Assembly: GCA_017457465.1 (NCBI GenBank)
Contig: JAFTHJ010000158.1
Location: 1-12,274 of the forward strand
Reading direction: 5' to 3'
From: Clostridia bacterium
Lineage (GTDB): Bacteria; Bacillota; Clostridia; Oscillospirales; CAG-272
Length of the DNA: 12,274 bases
Positions 1 through 7,449 of this stretch are shown in pieces. The notes beneath the pieces were generated by a model. That model saw only the letters and a program-made list of their open reading frames with translations. It was not told the DNA's origin and did no database searches. Numbering within the stretch: position 1 is the stretch's first letter; every line of letters begins with the position of its first letter. Made by a program: the position numbers and the translations under genes.

Positions 1-379
1 CCTCGTCTGTGATAAACGTGCCCTGATAATCGGGGTGAAGCTTAACACCCAGAAATCCGCTTTCCTTGATGAACTTCATCTTGGCGTCGATATCCTCGCA
101 CCTCGGGTGGATACCCGCAAATGAGATAAGCCGTCTTTCCTTATTGGCAAAGACTCGATTCACCTCGGCGGCAAAGCGATTTACGCTATCAAATTGAGTA
201 GGGCTTGTCAAAACAGGAAGCGTGACGGATACATCTGTCCCCGCCTTTTTCATCTCACCGAGAAGTCCATCTACAGAGCCGTCGGAAAAGGGCGGAATTC
301 CGCCCTTTTCCGAAAGAAGCTCAATCGTTTTTTTCGCAATTTTATCGGGAAATATATGCGTGTGGAAATCGATTATCAT
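1..379 (-). CDS. Amidohydrolase family protein (partial, C-terminus beyond left edge)
   Basis: The reverse strand is open from ATG at 379 to the window edge, giving the first 126 residues. The N-terminus MIIDFHTHIF carries the HxH metal-binding motif (H6, H8) found at the end of the first beta strand in amidohydrolases. Further on are a GIHPR segment (89-93) and GVKLHPDYQ (111-119), which is typical of the Amidohydro_2 / TatD-like metal-dependent hydrolase group with a TIM-barrel fold. The start is supported by AGAGG about 6 bases upstream (seen as CCTCT at 385-389). It begins 14 bases after the stop of the double-ACT gene, so it looks like the last or a late member of the aryl-acid operon. 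Family members include hydrolases and non-oxidative decarboxylases of aromatic acids; the substrate here cannot be read from the fragment. Codons 23-33 contain a perfect 32-bp DNA palindrome, listed separately. Confidence 0.85.
   Translation of the reverse strand, partial: MIIDFHTHIFPDKIAKKTIELLSEKGGIPPFSDGSVDGLLGEMKKAGTDVSVTLPVLTSPTQFDSVNRFAAEVNRVFANKERRLISFAGIHPRCEDIDAKMKFIKESGFLGVKLHPDYQGTFITDE
282..313. repeat. Perfect 32-bp palindrome inside the amidohydrolase gene
   Basis: The left half is TCGGAAAAGGGCGGAA and the right half is its exact reverse complement with no spacer, centred between bases 297 and 298. It covers codons 23-32 and two bases of codon 33 (residues SEKGGIPPFS). In the gene's direction it is not followed by a T tract, so it does not look like an intrinsic terminator. 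RNA from this site could form a strong hairpin if a few central bases loop out. Confidence 0.9.
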
Positions 380-393
380 TTCAGCCTCTTGAT

Positions 394-822
394 TTAGATA
401 TTTGCGAGTTCCTCGCAGCTTATTGTGTGTACACCGTTCGCGGTAAGTATTTCGTCAACCTTGGCGATATCCGATGCTTTAAGTACAACATAAGCCTCGT
501 CGGATTCTATCGAAAGACCGTACATATACTCTATGTTAACGCCGTTGTTGTCGATTATCTTCAAAAGAGACTGGAGGCTTCCTACCTCGTGCGCTATCTT
601 AATGATAGAAACATCGGAGAGCAGAGAAGAGAAGCCGTTCTCCGAGAGCTTTTCCTTTCCGAGAGCCGCGTTGTCAACTATAAGTCGGAGCAGACCGAAC
701 TCTGTTGTGTCAGCAAGACTCAAAGAAAGAATATTGACGTTGTTTTCCTTCAGCACGTGAAGCACCTCGGACAATCTGCCCGATCTGTTTTCGATAAATA
801 CTGTCAACTGCTTTGCAAACAT
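394..822 (-). CDS. Double ACT-domain protein, putative aromatic amino acid sensor
   Basis: A 142-residue protein made of two ACT-like beta-alpha-beta-beta-alpha-beta units, about residues 1-68 (starting FAKQLTVFIENRSGRL) and 70-140. There is no catalytic domain. ACT domains bind small ligands, usually amino acids, and this stand-alone double form is often encoded beside phenylacetate-CoA ligase and indolepyruvate oxidoreductase genes. The reading frame is open further upstream to an ATG at 924, but that would overlap the ligase gene. The ATG at 822 has GGAGG eight bases upstream (CCTCC at 831-835) and matches the natural start of the ACT fold, so I chose it. It lies 31 bases after the ligase stop and 14 bases before the amidohydrolase start. 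A likely role, by inference, is sensing Phe/Tyr/Trp and adjusting the neighbouring enzymes; whether it acts on the ligase, IorAB or transcription is unknown. Confidence 0.85.
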   Translation of the reverse strand: MFAKQLTVFIENRSGRLSEVLHVLKENNVNILSLSLADTTEFGLLRLIVDNAALGKEKLSENGFSSLLSDVSIIKIAHEVGSLQSLLKIIDNNGVNIEYMYGLSIESDEAYVVLKASDIAKVDEILTANGVHTISCEELANI

Positions 823-853
823 AATTAATTCCTCCAAGTTAAAGAGTATTGAT

Positions 854-2152
854 TCAATAAAGCTTACGCTTGTCGATAACGTGAACTGCCTTGCCTTCGC
901 TTCTGACGAGAGTCTGCGGCTCAACTATCTTGACCTTTGCGCTGATTCCAAGCGCCTGCTGGATAACGTGAGCAATCTTCTTTGTGAGTGCCTCGATAGC
1001 TCTGATTTCATCGGTGTAGTACTTCTGGTCTACCTCAACCTGAACCTCAAGGGTGTCAAGGTTGTTTACACGGTCAACGATCATCATATAGTGAGGTGTT
1101 ACTTCCTCGACCTCAATAAGAGCCGCCTCTATCTGGCTGGGGAATACGTTTACGCCGCGAATGATAAGCATATCGTCAACACGTCCCTTGAAGCGAGAAA
1201 TACGAGCACTTGTTCTTCCGCACTCGCAAGGAGCACGGTCAATGCTTGTGAGGTCCTTTGTTCTGTAACGGATAAGCGGGATACCCTCTTTGGTGAGAGT
1301 TGTGAACGCAAGTTCACCTGTAACGCCTTCAGCGACGGGAGAGAGAGTTGCGGTATCGAGTATCTCGGGATAAAAGTGGTCCTCGCAAACGTGGAGTCCC
1401 TTGTGGAACTCACAGTCACAGGCAACACCGGGTCCCATTATCTCGCTGAGTCCGTAAATGTCATAAGCCTTTATGTTAAGCTTTGTTTCTATCTCGTGGC
1501 GCATCTTTTCTGTCCAGGGCTCGGCTCCGCAAATAGCAGCCTTCAGCTTTACCTGGTCGAGAAGTCCTTCACTAGCGAGAACCTCGGAGATATGTAAGAG
1601 ATAAGAGGGGGTACAAGCAATAGCTGTGGCACCGAAGTCTACCATCATCGTGGTGAGCTTCTTGGAGTTACCTGTGCTCATGGGAACAACGGTAGCGCCT
1701 ATCTTTTCAGCACCGCCGTGTGCTCCGAGACCGCCCGTGAAGAGTCCGTAGCCGTATGCAATCTGAATGATATCGTCCTTGCCGACACCTGCCATCGAAA
1801 GGCATCTTGCAACACACTCGACCCAGACATCAAGGTCGTATCTCGTGTAACCTACAACGGTTGCTTTACCTGTCGTACCGCTTGAGGCGTGGATTCTGAC
1901 GATTTCGGAATTTGGAACCGCGAAAAGACCGAAGGGGTAATTGTCTCGAAGGTCATCCTTCGTAGTGAAGGGAAGCTTGGTGATATCCTCAATGGATTTG
2001 ATGTCAGCGGGCATCAGGTCGATAGCCTGCATCTTTTTGCGGTAAAACTCTACGTTGTGATAAACGTAGTCTACCAGTCTTACAAGTCTTGCGCTCTGCA
2101 GAGCCGACATCTGGTCACGGCTCATACATTCTTTGGTTTCATTCCAAATCAT
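854..2152 (-). CDS. paaK: Phenylacetate-CoA ligase family enzyme 1 (AMP-forming)
   Basis: A 432-residue full-length member of the PaaK branch of the ANL adenylating enzymes. It activates an arylacetate with ATP to the acyl-adenylate and then the CoA thioester, in the cytoplasm. Visible motifs are the P-loop SSGTTGK (90-96), YGLSE (233-237), the RYRTKD segment (295-300), the hinge GRVDDMLIIRGVNVFPSQIE (323-342) and the C-terminal catalytic lysine K421 in RSEGKAVHVID. Residues C245, C247, H250, H254, C256 and C309, C311 could form a structural metal site, as suggested by their clustering. The pocket region reads GAEPWTEKMR (209-218), close to classical PaaK. The ATG has AGGGGGAA just upstream, and iorB ends 15 bases before. 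It is a paralogue of the ligase at 4489-5787, with exactly the same length; the pair may divide aryl acids such as phenylacetate and indoleacetate between them. Substrate is inferred from family and context. Confidence 0.93.
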   Translation of the reverse strand: MIWNETKECMSRDQMSALQSARLVRLVDYVYHNVEFYRKKMQAIDLMPADIKSIEDITKLPFTTKDDLRDNYPFGLFAVPNSEIVRIHASSGTTGKATVVGYTRYDLDVWVECVARCLSMAGVGKDDIIQIAYGYGLFTGGLGAHGGAEKIGATVVPMSTGNSKKLTTMMVDFGATAIACTPSYLLHISEVLASEGLLDQVKLKAAICGAEPWTEKMRHEIETKLNIKAYDIYGLSEIMGPGVACDCEFHKGLHVCEDHFYPEILDTATLSPVAEGVTGELAFTTLTKEGIPLIRYRTKDLTSIDRAPCECGRTSARISRFKGRVDDMLIIRGVNVFPSQIEAALIEVEEVTPHYMMIVDRVNNLDTLEVQVEVDQKYYTDEIRAIEALTKKIAHVIQQALGISAKVKIVEPQTLVRSEGKAVHVIDKRKLY

Positions 2153-2167
2153 TTTATATTTTCCCCC

Positions 2168-2740
2168 TTAATGTTTTGCTTCATACCCATATATGAAAGC
2201 TTTTTTGTTTATTTCGATTGTTTTTGCGGGAACTGTGGATTCAACTACATCAAGCCACGTCTGTCTGTCAAAACCAATAAAACCTGCCGCGTATCCAAGC
2301 ACAACAGAGTTGAGAACCTTACTGTTTCCAAGCTCAAGCGCTACCTTTTGTCCGTCTATGGTATATACCGAATGAGTCTTACGAAGTCCCTCAATTATGT
2401 TTTCGGGGTATTCCTTTGCTCCGATAACGACAGTCATAGGGTCTATTCTGCAATCGTTAACAACGAGAACGCCGTCCTTTTTCAGAAAATGGGAGTATCG
2501 GAGAGCTTCAAGACGCTCAAACGCTATGATAACGTCCGCCTGTCCTTCCTCTACTACAGGTTCATTGACCTTTTCGCCGAATCTGACGAAGGTAACAACG
2601 CTTCCGCCTCTCTGTGCCATTCCGTGAACCTCGGATATTTTCACGTCATATCCCATTTCCATAGCGGTCTTACCAATAATTCTGCTGGTCAGCAGGGTGC
2701 CCTGTCCGCCGACACCTACTATCATAATATTTTTCGTCAT
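2168..2740 (-). CDS. iorB: Indolepyruvate:ferredoxin oxidoreductase beta subunit
   Basis: A 190-residue protein of the pyruvate-ferredoxin oxidoreductase gamma-domain type. It has the N-terminal GVGGQG motif (9-14) and the SEVHGMAQRGG segment (36-46), both typical of IorB. With IorA it forms the enzyme that interconverts arylpyruvates (indolepyruvate, phenylpyruvate, 4-hydroxyphenylpyruvate) plus CoA with arylacetyl-CoA, CO2 and reduced ferredoxin. Length is normal for the family. It starts four bases after the iorA stop, and its Shine-Dalgarno (GGTGGAG) sits in the last codons of iorA, which implies coupled translation and matched subunit levels. The next gene downstream is a PaaK-like ligase, 15 bases away. 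Confidence 0.95.
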   Translation of the reverse strand: MTKNIMIVGVGGQGTLLTSRIIGKTAMEMGYDVKISEVHGMAQRGGSVVTFVRFGEKVNEPVVEEGQADVIIAFERLEALRYSHFLKKDGVLVVNDCRIDPMTVVIGAKEYPENIIEGLRKTHSVYTIDGQKVALELGNSKVLNSVVLGYAAGFIGFDRQTWLDVVESTVPAKTIEINKKAFIYGYEAKH

Positions 2741-2744
2741 AATC

Positions 2745-4487
2745 TTATCTCTCCACCGTTTTTATTGCGTTGAACTTACAGTAGTTTTTGCAAAGACCGC
2801 AGCCGTTGCACATCGTGGCGTCAATGCTTATCTTTCCGTCGGGACGTTTTGTGATAGCGGGACAACCAATCTTGAGGCACATTCCGCACTTCTTACAAGC
2901 ATCCGCGTCTGCCTCACACTTGTTCGGGAATTTCTGTCCCTTCAGAAGAACACAAGGCGCCTTGGTGATGATAACCGTCAAGATGTCACTGGCGACACTC
3001 TCCTTGATAACCTTTTCCAAGGTAGCAACATCAAAGGCGTTTACCTCAATAACATTCTGAACACCAACGGCGTGGCAGAGAGCCGCAAGGTCGATAGCGT
3101 AGGTTTCCTCGCCCTTGAGTGTCTTACCTGTAGCGGCGTGGTCCTGATGTCCTGTCATACCTGTGGTTCTGTTGTCGAGTATCATAACAGTACCCGTGGA
3201 CTTGTTATATACCATATTTATAAGTGAGTTGATACCCGTATGTAAGAAGGTGGAATCTCCGATAACGGCTACCCAATTCTTGATATATTCCTTTCCGCGA
3301 GCCTTTTCCATTCCGTGGAGAGCCGAGATACTCGCGCCCATACAGATGGTGGTATCGATAACACCGAGGGGAGCTACCGCTCCGAGTGTGTAACAACCAA
3401 TGTCGCCCGACGCGTGAATCTTGAGCTTGTTAAGCACAGAGAAAACGCTTCTGTGAGGACAACCGGGGCAGAGAATAGGCGGACGGTTGGGCGCCTCCTG
3501 CTTCTCGAAAACAGATTCGTCAGCGCCGAACAATACGCGGCGGAGCATATTAGCGCTATACTCTCCCTGACGTGTGAAGCACTCCTTGCCCTTAACATCA
3601 AATCCCCACGCGCGAACCTGTTCCTCAATAACAGGCTCAAGCTCCTCAAAAACATATACAGTCTCTACCTGATTTACAAAGTCCTCAACAAGCTTCTTTG
3701 ATATGGGGTTAACAAGACCGAGCTTCAGCACACTCGCGTTGGGGCATACTTCCTTGACGTACTGGTATGCGATACCGCAGGTGATAAAGCCTATCTTTGT
3801 ATCATTTATTTCCAGCTTATTAGCACAGAGAGTAGCAGCATCCTCTGCCAGACGTGCCTCACGCGCCTCAACTACGAGGTGGCGTCCGATAGCGGACGCG
3901 GGCATCATAACGTATTTGGCTACATTGCGCGAATATTCCTTATCTGTGACCTCGGTTCTGTCGCAAAGCTCGACAGAACTCTGTGAGTGAGCGAGTTTGG
4001 TGGTTGTGCGGAGTATCACGGGAGTGTCATACTTCTCGCTGATTTCATATCCGAGCTTCACAAAATCCTTTGCTTCCTGACTGTCAGACGGCTCAAGCAC
4101 AGGGACGTGAGCGGCACGGGCTATCATTCTCGTGTCCTGCTCGTTTTGTGAACTTGCGAGACCGGGGTCGTCGGCAACAACAAATACAGAGCCGCCGTTA
4201 ACACCTGTGTATGAAAAGGTGTAGAGAGGGTCACTTGCCACATTAAGTCCGACGTGCTTCATACAAGCAAGGCTTCTGACACCCGATATGGATGCTCCGA
4301 TTGCTACCTCTGCGGCTACCTTTTCGTTGGGTGCCCATTCGGTATATACTTCTTCGTATTTTGCGAGATATTCGCTTATTTCGGTACTCGGTGTTCCGGG
4401 GTAAGCGCTGGAGAGCTTGACTCCCGCCTCAAAAGCGCCTCTTGCTATTGCTTCGTTACCGAGCATTATTGTTTTCTTGTTTGACAT
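2745..4487 (-). CDS. iorA: Indolepyruvate:ferredoxin oxidoreductase alpha subunit
   Basis: A 580-residue catalytic subunit. The N-terminal pyrimidine-binding domain contains SSAYPGTPSTEI (26-37). The central CPGCPHR motif (340-346) and GDIGCYTLG (361-369) are family hallmarks. The thiamine diphosphate/Mg motif begins GDST (410) and ends with LDN at 437-439. The C-terminal ferredoxin domain has two cysteine sets: C531, C534, C537, C542-Pro, and C560, C563, C566, C570. The second set ends in Cys-Lys rather than the usual Cys-Pro. The enzyme is cytoplasmic and expected to be oxygen-sensitive; it oxidatively decarboxylates arylpyruvates or, with reduced ferredoxin, carboxylates arylacetyl-CoA. 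The ATG at 4487 lies one base after the stop of the upstream ligase, whose final codons carry the AAGGAG ribosome site. The position between two aryl-CoA ligases supports an arylacetate pathway. Confidence 0.96.
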   Translation of the reverse strand: MSNKKTIMLGNEAIARGAFEAGVKLSSAYPGTPSTEISEYLAKYEEVYTEWAPNEKVAAEVAIGASISGVRSLACMKHVGLNVASDPLYTFSYTGVNGGSVFVVADDPGLASSQNEQDTRMIARAAHVPVLEPSDSQEAKDFVKLGYEISEKYDTPVILRTTTKLAHSQSSVELCDRTEVTDKEYSRNVAKYVMMPASAIGRHLVVEAREARLAEDAATLCANKLEINDTKIGFITCGIAYQYVKEVCPNASVLKLGLVNPISKKLVEDFVNQVETVYVFEELEPVIEEQVRAWGFDVKGKECFTRQGEYSANMLRRVLFGADESVFEKQEAPNRPPILCPGCPHRSVFSVLNKLKIHASGDIGCYTLGAVAPLGVIDTTICMGASISALHGMEKARGKEYIKNWVAVIGDSTFLHTGINSLINMVYNKSTGTVMILDNRTTGMTGHQDHAATGKTLKGEETYAIDLAALCHAVGVQNVIEVNAFDVATLEKVIKESVASDILTVIITKAPCVLLKGQKFPNKCEADADACKKCGMCLKIGCPAITKRPDGKISIDATMCNGCGLCKNYCKFNAIKTVER

Positions 4488-4488
4488 T

Positions 4489-5787
4489 TTATTTACTCCT
4501 TAAATCCTTTACTCGCTTTGCCTTTCCTTCAAATCTCTGCAGGGTGTTGGGGGATTCCAGCATTACCTTTGCGTCAAGACCGAGGATTATCTTCAATTTG
4601 TCCTTTACTTCCTTGGTTATTCTCTCAAGGGTAGAGAAGGAGTCGGTGCTATGAGCCAACTCAACCTTAACGGTCAGCTTGTCGAGATATCCCTCTCTCT
4701 CAAGTATTATCTCATAGTGAGGACCAAGCTCATCTATGCCGAGGATAACTTCTTCTATCTGGCTCGGGAATACATTGACTCCTCGTATCTTAAGCATATC
4801 GTCGCTTCTTCCCGAAAGGTTTTCCATTCTGCAGAAGGTTCTTCCGCATTTACATTTTTCATAGAAAAGGCGAGTGATATCCTTGGTTCTGTATCTGATA
4901 AGGGGGAGTCCTTCTTTTTTGATGCAGGTTATAACAAGCTCACCCTGCTCACCCGCGGGAAGTACCTCACCGCTTACGGGGTCTATTATTTCGGGTATGA
5001 AGTAGTCCTCGTTTATGTGCATTCCGCAGTGTTCAAGACATTCACCCGATACACCGGGGCCCATCAGCTCACTCATTCCGTAGTTGGATGTGATAAGAAT
5101 ATCCTTGCCCCAATACTTATGCATTTCCTCGCGCATAGCATCTGTGAGCAGCTCACTTCCAACAAGGGCTATCTTTACCTTCAGATCCTTCTGCGGTTCG
5201 AGTCCCATCTCACGCGCTACCTCTGCAAGACGAAGCGCGTATGAGGGTGTTGCGACCAGAAGCGAGGTCTCAAAATCCTGCATATACATTATCTGCTTCT
5301 GCGAGTTACCCGTTGAGGAGGGGACGATAGCCGCTCCTATATTTTCAAGACCGTAGTGTAATCCGAGAGCGCCTGTGAACATTCCGTAGCCGAAGCATAT
5401 CTGCGCCACGTCATGTGAGCTGGCGCCGCCCATACAGGCTATTCTTGAAACACACTCCGTCCATGTCTTCAAATCGTTTTCGGTGTATCCTACCACCGTG
5501 GGTTTTCCTGTCGTGCCGCTGGAAGCGTGTATTCTCACAAGACTGTCTTTGTCAACCGCGAACAGACCGAAAGGGTAGTTATCGCGCATATCCTGCTTTG
5601 TGACAAATGGAAGCCTTGAAAGGTCAGCCAGAGATTTGATATCCTCGGGCTTTATATTCGCGTCCTCCATCTTTTTGCGATATGCGGGAACTTTTTCGTA
5701 AACGCGCTTTACCGTTTCTTGAAGACGTTCGAGCTGAAGCGCCTCAAGCTCCTCGCGCGGCATTGTTTCTTCTTTTGACCAAATCAT
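4489..5787 (-). CDS. paaK: Phenylacetate-CoA ligase family enzyme 2 (AMP-forming)
   Basis: A 432-residue full-length PaaK-type adenylating ligase, homologous end to end to the one at 854-2152. It shows the P-loop SSGTTGK (89-95), YGMSE (236-240), RYRTKD (299-304), the hinge GRSDDMLKIRGVNVFPSQIE (326-345) and the catalytic lysine K422 in RFEGKAKRV. Possible metal ligands are C250, H253, C254 and C312, C314. It differs from enzyme 1 around the presumed acyl pocket: GSELLTDAMR (210-219) replaces GAEPWTEKMR, and LGLHYGLENIG (141-151) replaces LGAHGGAEKIG. These changes suggest a different preferred aryl acid, but which one cannot be told. The start MIW...E is standard for the family and has AAGG just upstream. 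It follows the symporter gene by 31 bases and precedes iorA by one base. Confidence 0.93.
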   Translation of the reverse strand: MIWSKEETMPREELEALQLERLQETVKRVYEKVPAYRKKMEDANIKPEDIKSLADLSRLPFVTKQDMRDNYPFGLFAVDKDSLVRIHASSGTTGKPTVVGYTENDLKTWTECVSRIACMGGASSHDVAQICFGYGMFTGALGLHYGLENIGAAIVPSSTGNSQKQIMYMQDFETSLLVATPSYALRLAEVAREMGLEPQKDLKVKIALVGSELLTDAMREEMHKYWGKDILITSNYGMSELMGPGVSGECLEHCGMHINEDYFIPEIIDPVSGEVLPAGEQGELVITCIKKEGLPLIRYRTKDITRLFYEKCKCGRTFCRMENLSGRSDDMLKIRGVNVFPSQIEEVILGIDELGPHYEIILEREGYLDKLTVKVELAHSTDSFSTLERITKEVKDKLKIILGLDAKVMLESPNTLQRFEGKAKRVKDLRSK

Positions 5788-5818
5788 TTTTTATACCTTC
5801 TGTGTTTATTGTTTTTGC

Positions 5819-7378
5819 TTATATTATTTCACCCTCAAAATGCTTGTCAAAAGCCTCGCTTATTATCGCCTCATCGGGCTTCTTGGTAATAAGGCTGACT
5901 ATGAATGTTATAATGAGAGAGAATACCATACAAATAACTCCTATAAGGGGAGAGGTAGCGACACCGTCCTTGAGTGCTGTAGCGAATGAGCAGCTCCAAC
6001 CGTTTTTGTCGTATCCGAATACTACTATAAGGGCAACGGTAAGGACGAGAGAGCTTATTATAGACGACCATACGGCGGGTTTGGTTACCTTTCTCCAGAT
6101 AACTCCGAGAACGTAGGGACCCATAAAGCATCCCGCGAGAGTACCCCAGCTTACACCCATCATATAAGCGATAGCCGCGATGCCGAATTTTTCGTTAAGT
6201 ATCGCGAGTACTACCGAGATGACTACGAAAATCATGCAGAGAACTCTCATTACAGTGTTAACCTTTTTGTCACTGGCTTCTTTTTTGACGCCGCCCTTGT
6301 AAATATCAACGGCGATGACAGACGCACTTGCAAGAGAAACCGAGGAAAGGGTGGACATACTTGCCGAAAGTATAAGCACCGCGATAACTCCCGTAAGACC
6401 TGCGGGGATAACGACCTTGAGCATTGTGGGAATGACGAACGCGTCCTTTACGGGACCTGCGTCGGTCATAAGAATATCTGGGAAATAGTAGCTCAAAGCG
6501 CCCGAGAAATATGCGATAAATCCGATTATCAGAGCAAACACCGTGCTGACAACAACGCCCTGCGTGATTGCTTTCTTGTCGCGTATAGCGTAATACTTAT
6601 GTATAGTTTGGGGGAGCGCCCACACACCGAGAGAGGTGAGAAGTATCAGAGAGATAAGCGAAACCGTCGTTCCGTAGAGTCCGCCGCTGTTTTCGGAGCC
6701 AAAAGTGAACCATGTGAGGTTGGGATTATTTACAAGCTCCGAGATATTCCACGAAACATTTTCGTGATTCATATAGCAGAATATCATACAGATAACACCG
6801 ATTATCATAATGATACCCTGAATGAAATCCGAAAGAGCGGTTGCGAAGTAACCGCCGAAGAAAAGGTAAAGCGCAGTGAGAGCGGCAAGAGCTATCATAA
6901 CTATCCAGCCGTCAATGCCGAATACTATCTCAAACAGACTGCTTATTCCGTTGTAGACAGATGCGGAGTAGGGGATAAGGAATATGAAAATGATAACAGC
7001 CGAGACCATTTTCAAGGTTTTGCTTCCGTAACGCTTCTCAAAAAACTCGGGCATAGTCTTTGCACCCAGACGCTGTGTCATATTTTTTGTTCTCTTTGCG
7101 AGGACAAGCCAAGCTATAAGCGTACCGATAACGGCGTTTCCGATACCTATCCATACAGAGGCAAGACCGAAGGAACGACCGAACTGTCCCGCGTAACCTA
7201 TAAATATGACGGCTGAAAAATATGTAGTTCCGTAAGCGAATGCGGTCATCCAACCGTTAAGACCTTTTTTACCCGCAAGTAAAAAGTCGTCGACCGAACC
7301 CGAACGGTTTTTTGTGTAGACTGCCACGGCTACCATAGACAAGGCGTAAATTGCCAAAATGATGTAATCCAGAACCAT
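5819..7378 (-). CDS. Sodium:solute symporter (SSS family), putative aryl-acid importer
   Basis: A 519-residue polytopic membrane protein of the SSS family (PutP/PanF/acetate permease type, LeuT fold, normally 13 membrane helices). The family signature DDFLLAGKKGLNGW (30-43) follows the first helix. A later segment, SASMSTLSSVSLASASVIAVDIYK (338-361), is the helix whose Ser/Thr residues help bind sodium in characterised members. GVWALPQTIHKYYAIRD (251-267) is another conserved family block. It is the first gene of the operon: its ATG at 7378 sits about 36 bases after the predicted transcription start and has GGGAG upstream (CTCCC at 7385-7389). Members of this family carry proline, pantothenate, acetate, benzoate-like acids and sugars, so substrate cannot be read from the family; linkage to two aryl-CoA ligases suggests an arylacetate or related carboxylate. 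An aromatic amino acid is the main alternative. Confidence 0.9.
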   Translation of the reverse strand: MVLDYIILAIYALSMVAVAVYTKNRSGSVDDFLLAGKKGLNGWMTAFAYGTTYFSAVIFIGYAGQFGRSFGLASVWIGIGNAVIGTLIAWLVLAKRTKNMTQRLGAKTMPEFFEKRYGSKTLKMVSAVIIFIFLIPYSASVYNGISSLFEIVFGIDGWIVMIALAALTALYLFFGGYFATALSDFIQGIIMIIGVICMIFCYMNHENVSWNISELVNNPNLTWFTFGSENSGGLYGTTVSLISLILLTSLGVWALPQTIHKYYAIRDKKAITQGVVVSTVFALIIGFIAYFSGALSYYFPDILMTDAGPVKDAFVIPTMLKVVIPAGLTGVIAVLILSASMSTLSSVSLASASVIAVDIYKGGVKKEASDKKVNTVMRVLCMIFVVISVVLAILNEKFGIAAIAYMMGVSWGTLAGCFMGPYVLGVIWRKVTKPAVWSSIISSLVLTVALIVVFGYDKNGWSCSFATALKDGVATSPLIGVICMVFSLIITFIVSLITKKPDEAIISEAFDKHFEGEII

Positions 7379-7420
7379 AACAAACTCCCAACTGTGATAA
7401 ATGTAATAAAAACATAGAAA

Positions 7421-7449
7421 ATTATATCACATATTGATATTCTTGTCAA
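7421..7449 (-). promoter_or_regulatory. Consensus sigma-A-type promoter of the aryl-acid operon
   Basis: On the minus strand the -35 box is TTGACA (7444-7449), the spacer is 17 bases, and the -10 box is TATAAT (7421-7426) preceded by an extended TG (TGATATAAT). Both hexamers match consensus exactly. The predicted start near 7414 leaves a leader of roughly 36 bases, too short for a T-box or riboswitch, so any control by aromatic compounds would have to act at the promoter. Confidence 0.85.

Noticed and set aside
823..924. Longer start for the double-ACT protein at 924
   Set aside because: The extra 34 residues would overlap the ligase C-terminus, have no ACT similarity, and the internal ATG at 822 has an excellent GGAGG site.
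881..1597. A 238-codon open frame on the plus strand
   Set aside because: It is the mirror of the PaaK-like ligase gene and has no family signature; the reverse-strand protein carries all adenylation motifs.
1889..2773. A 294-codon open frame on the plus strand
   Set aside because: It lies antisense over the end of iorA, iorB and the start of the ligase gene, all of which have clear family motifs and ribosome sites; the plus-strand translation shows no recognisable domain.
6599..7216. A 205-codon open frame on the plus strand inside the symporter gene
   Set aside because: Its translation is strongly polar and repetitive in the way expected from the complement of hydrophobic codons; the membrane protein on the other strand is real.
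7379..7420. T-box or riboswitch in the leader of the aryl-acid operon
   Set aside because: The predicted leader is only about 36 bases and has no T-box motif, stem or terminator hairpin.
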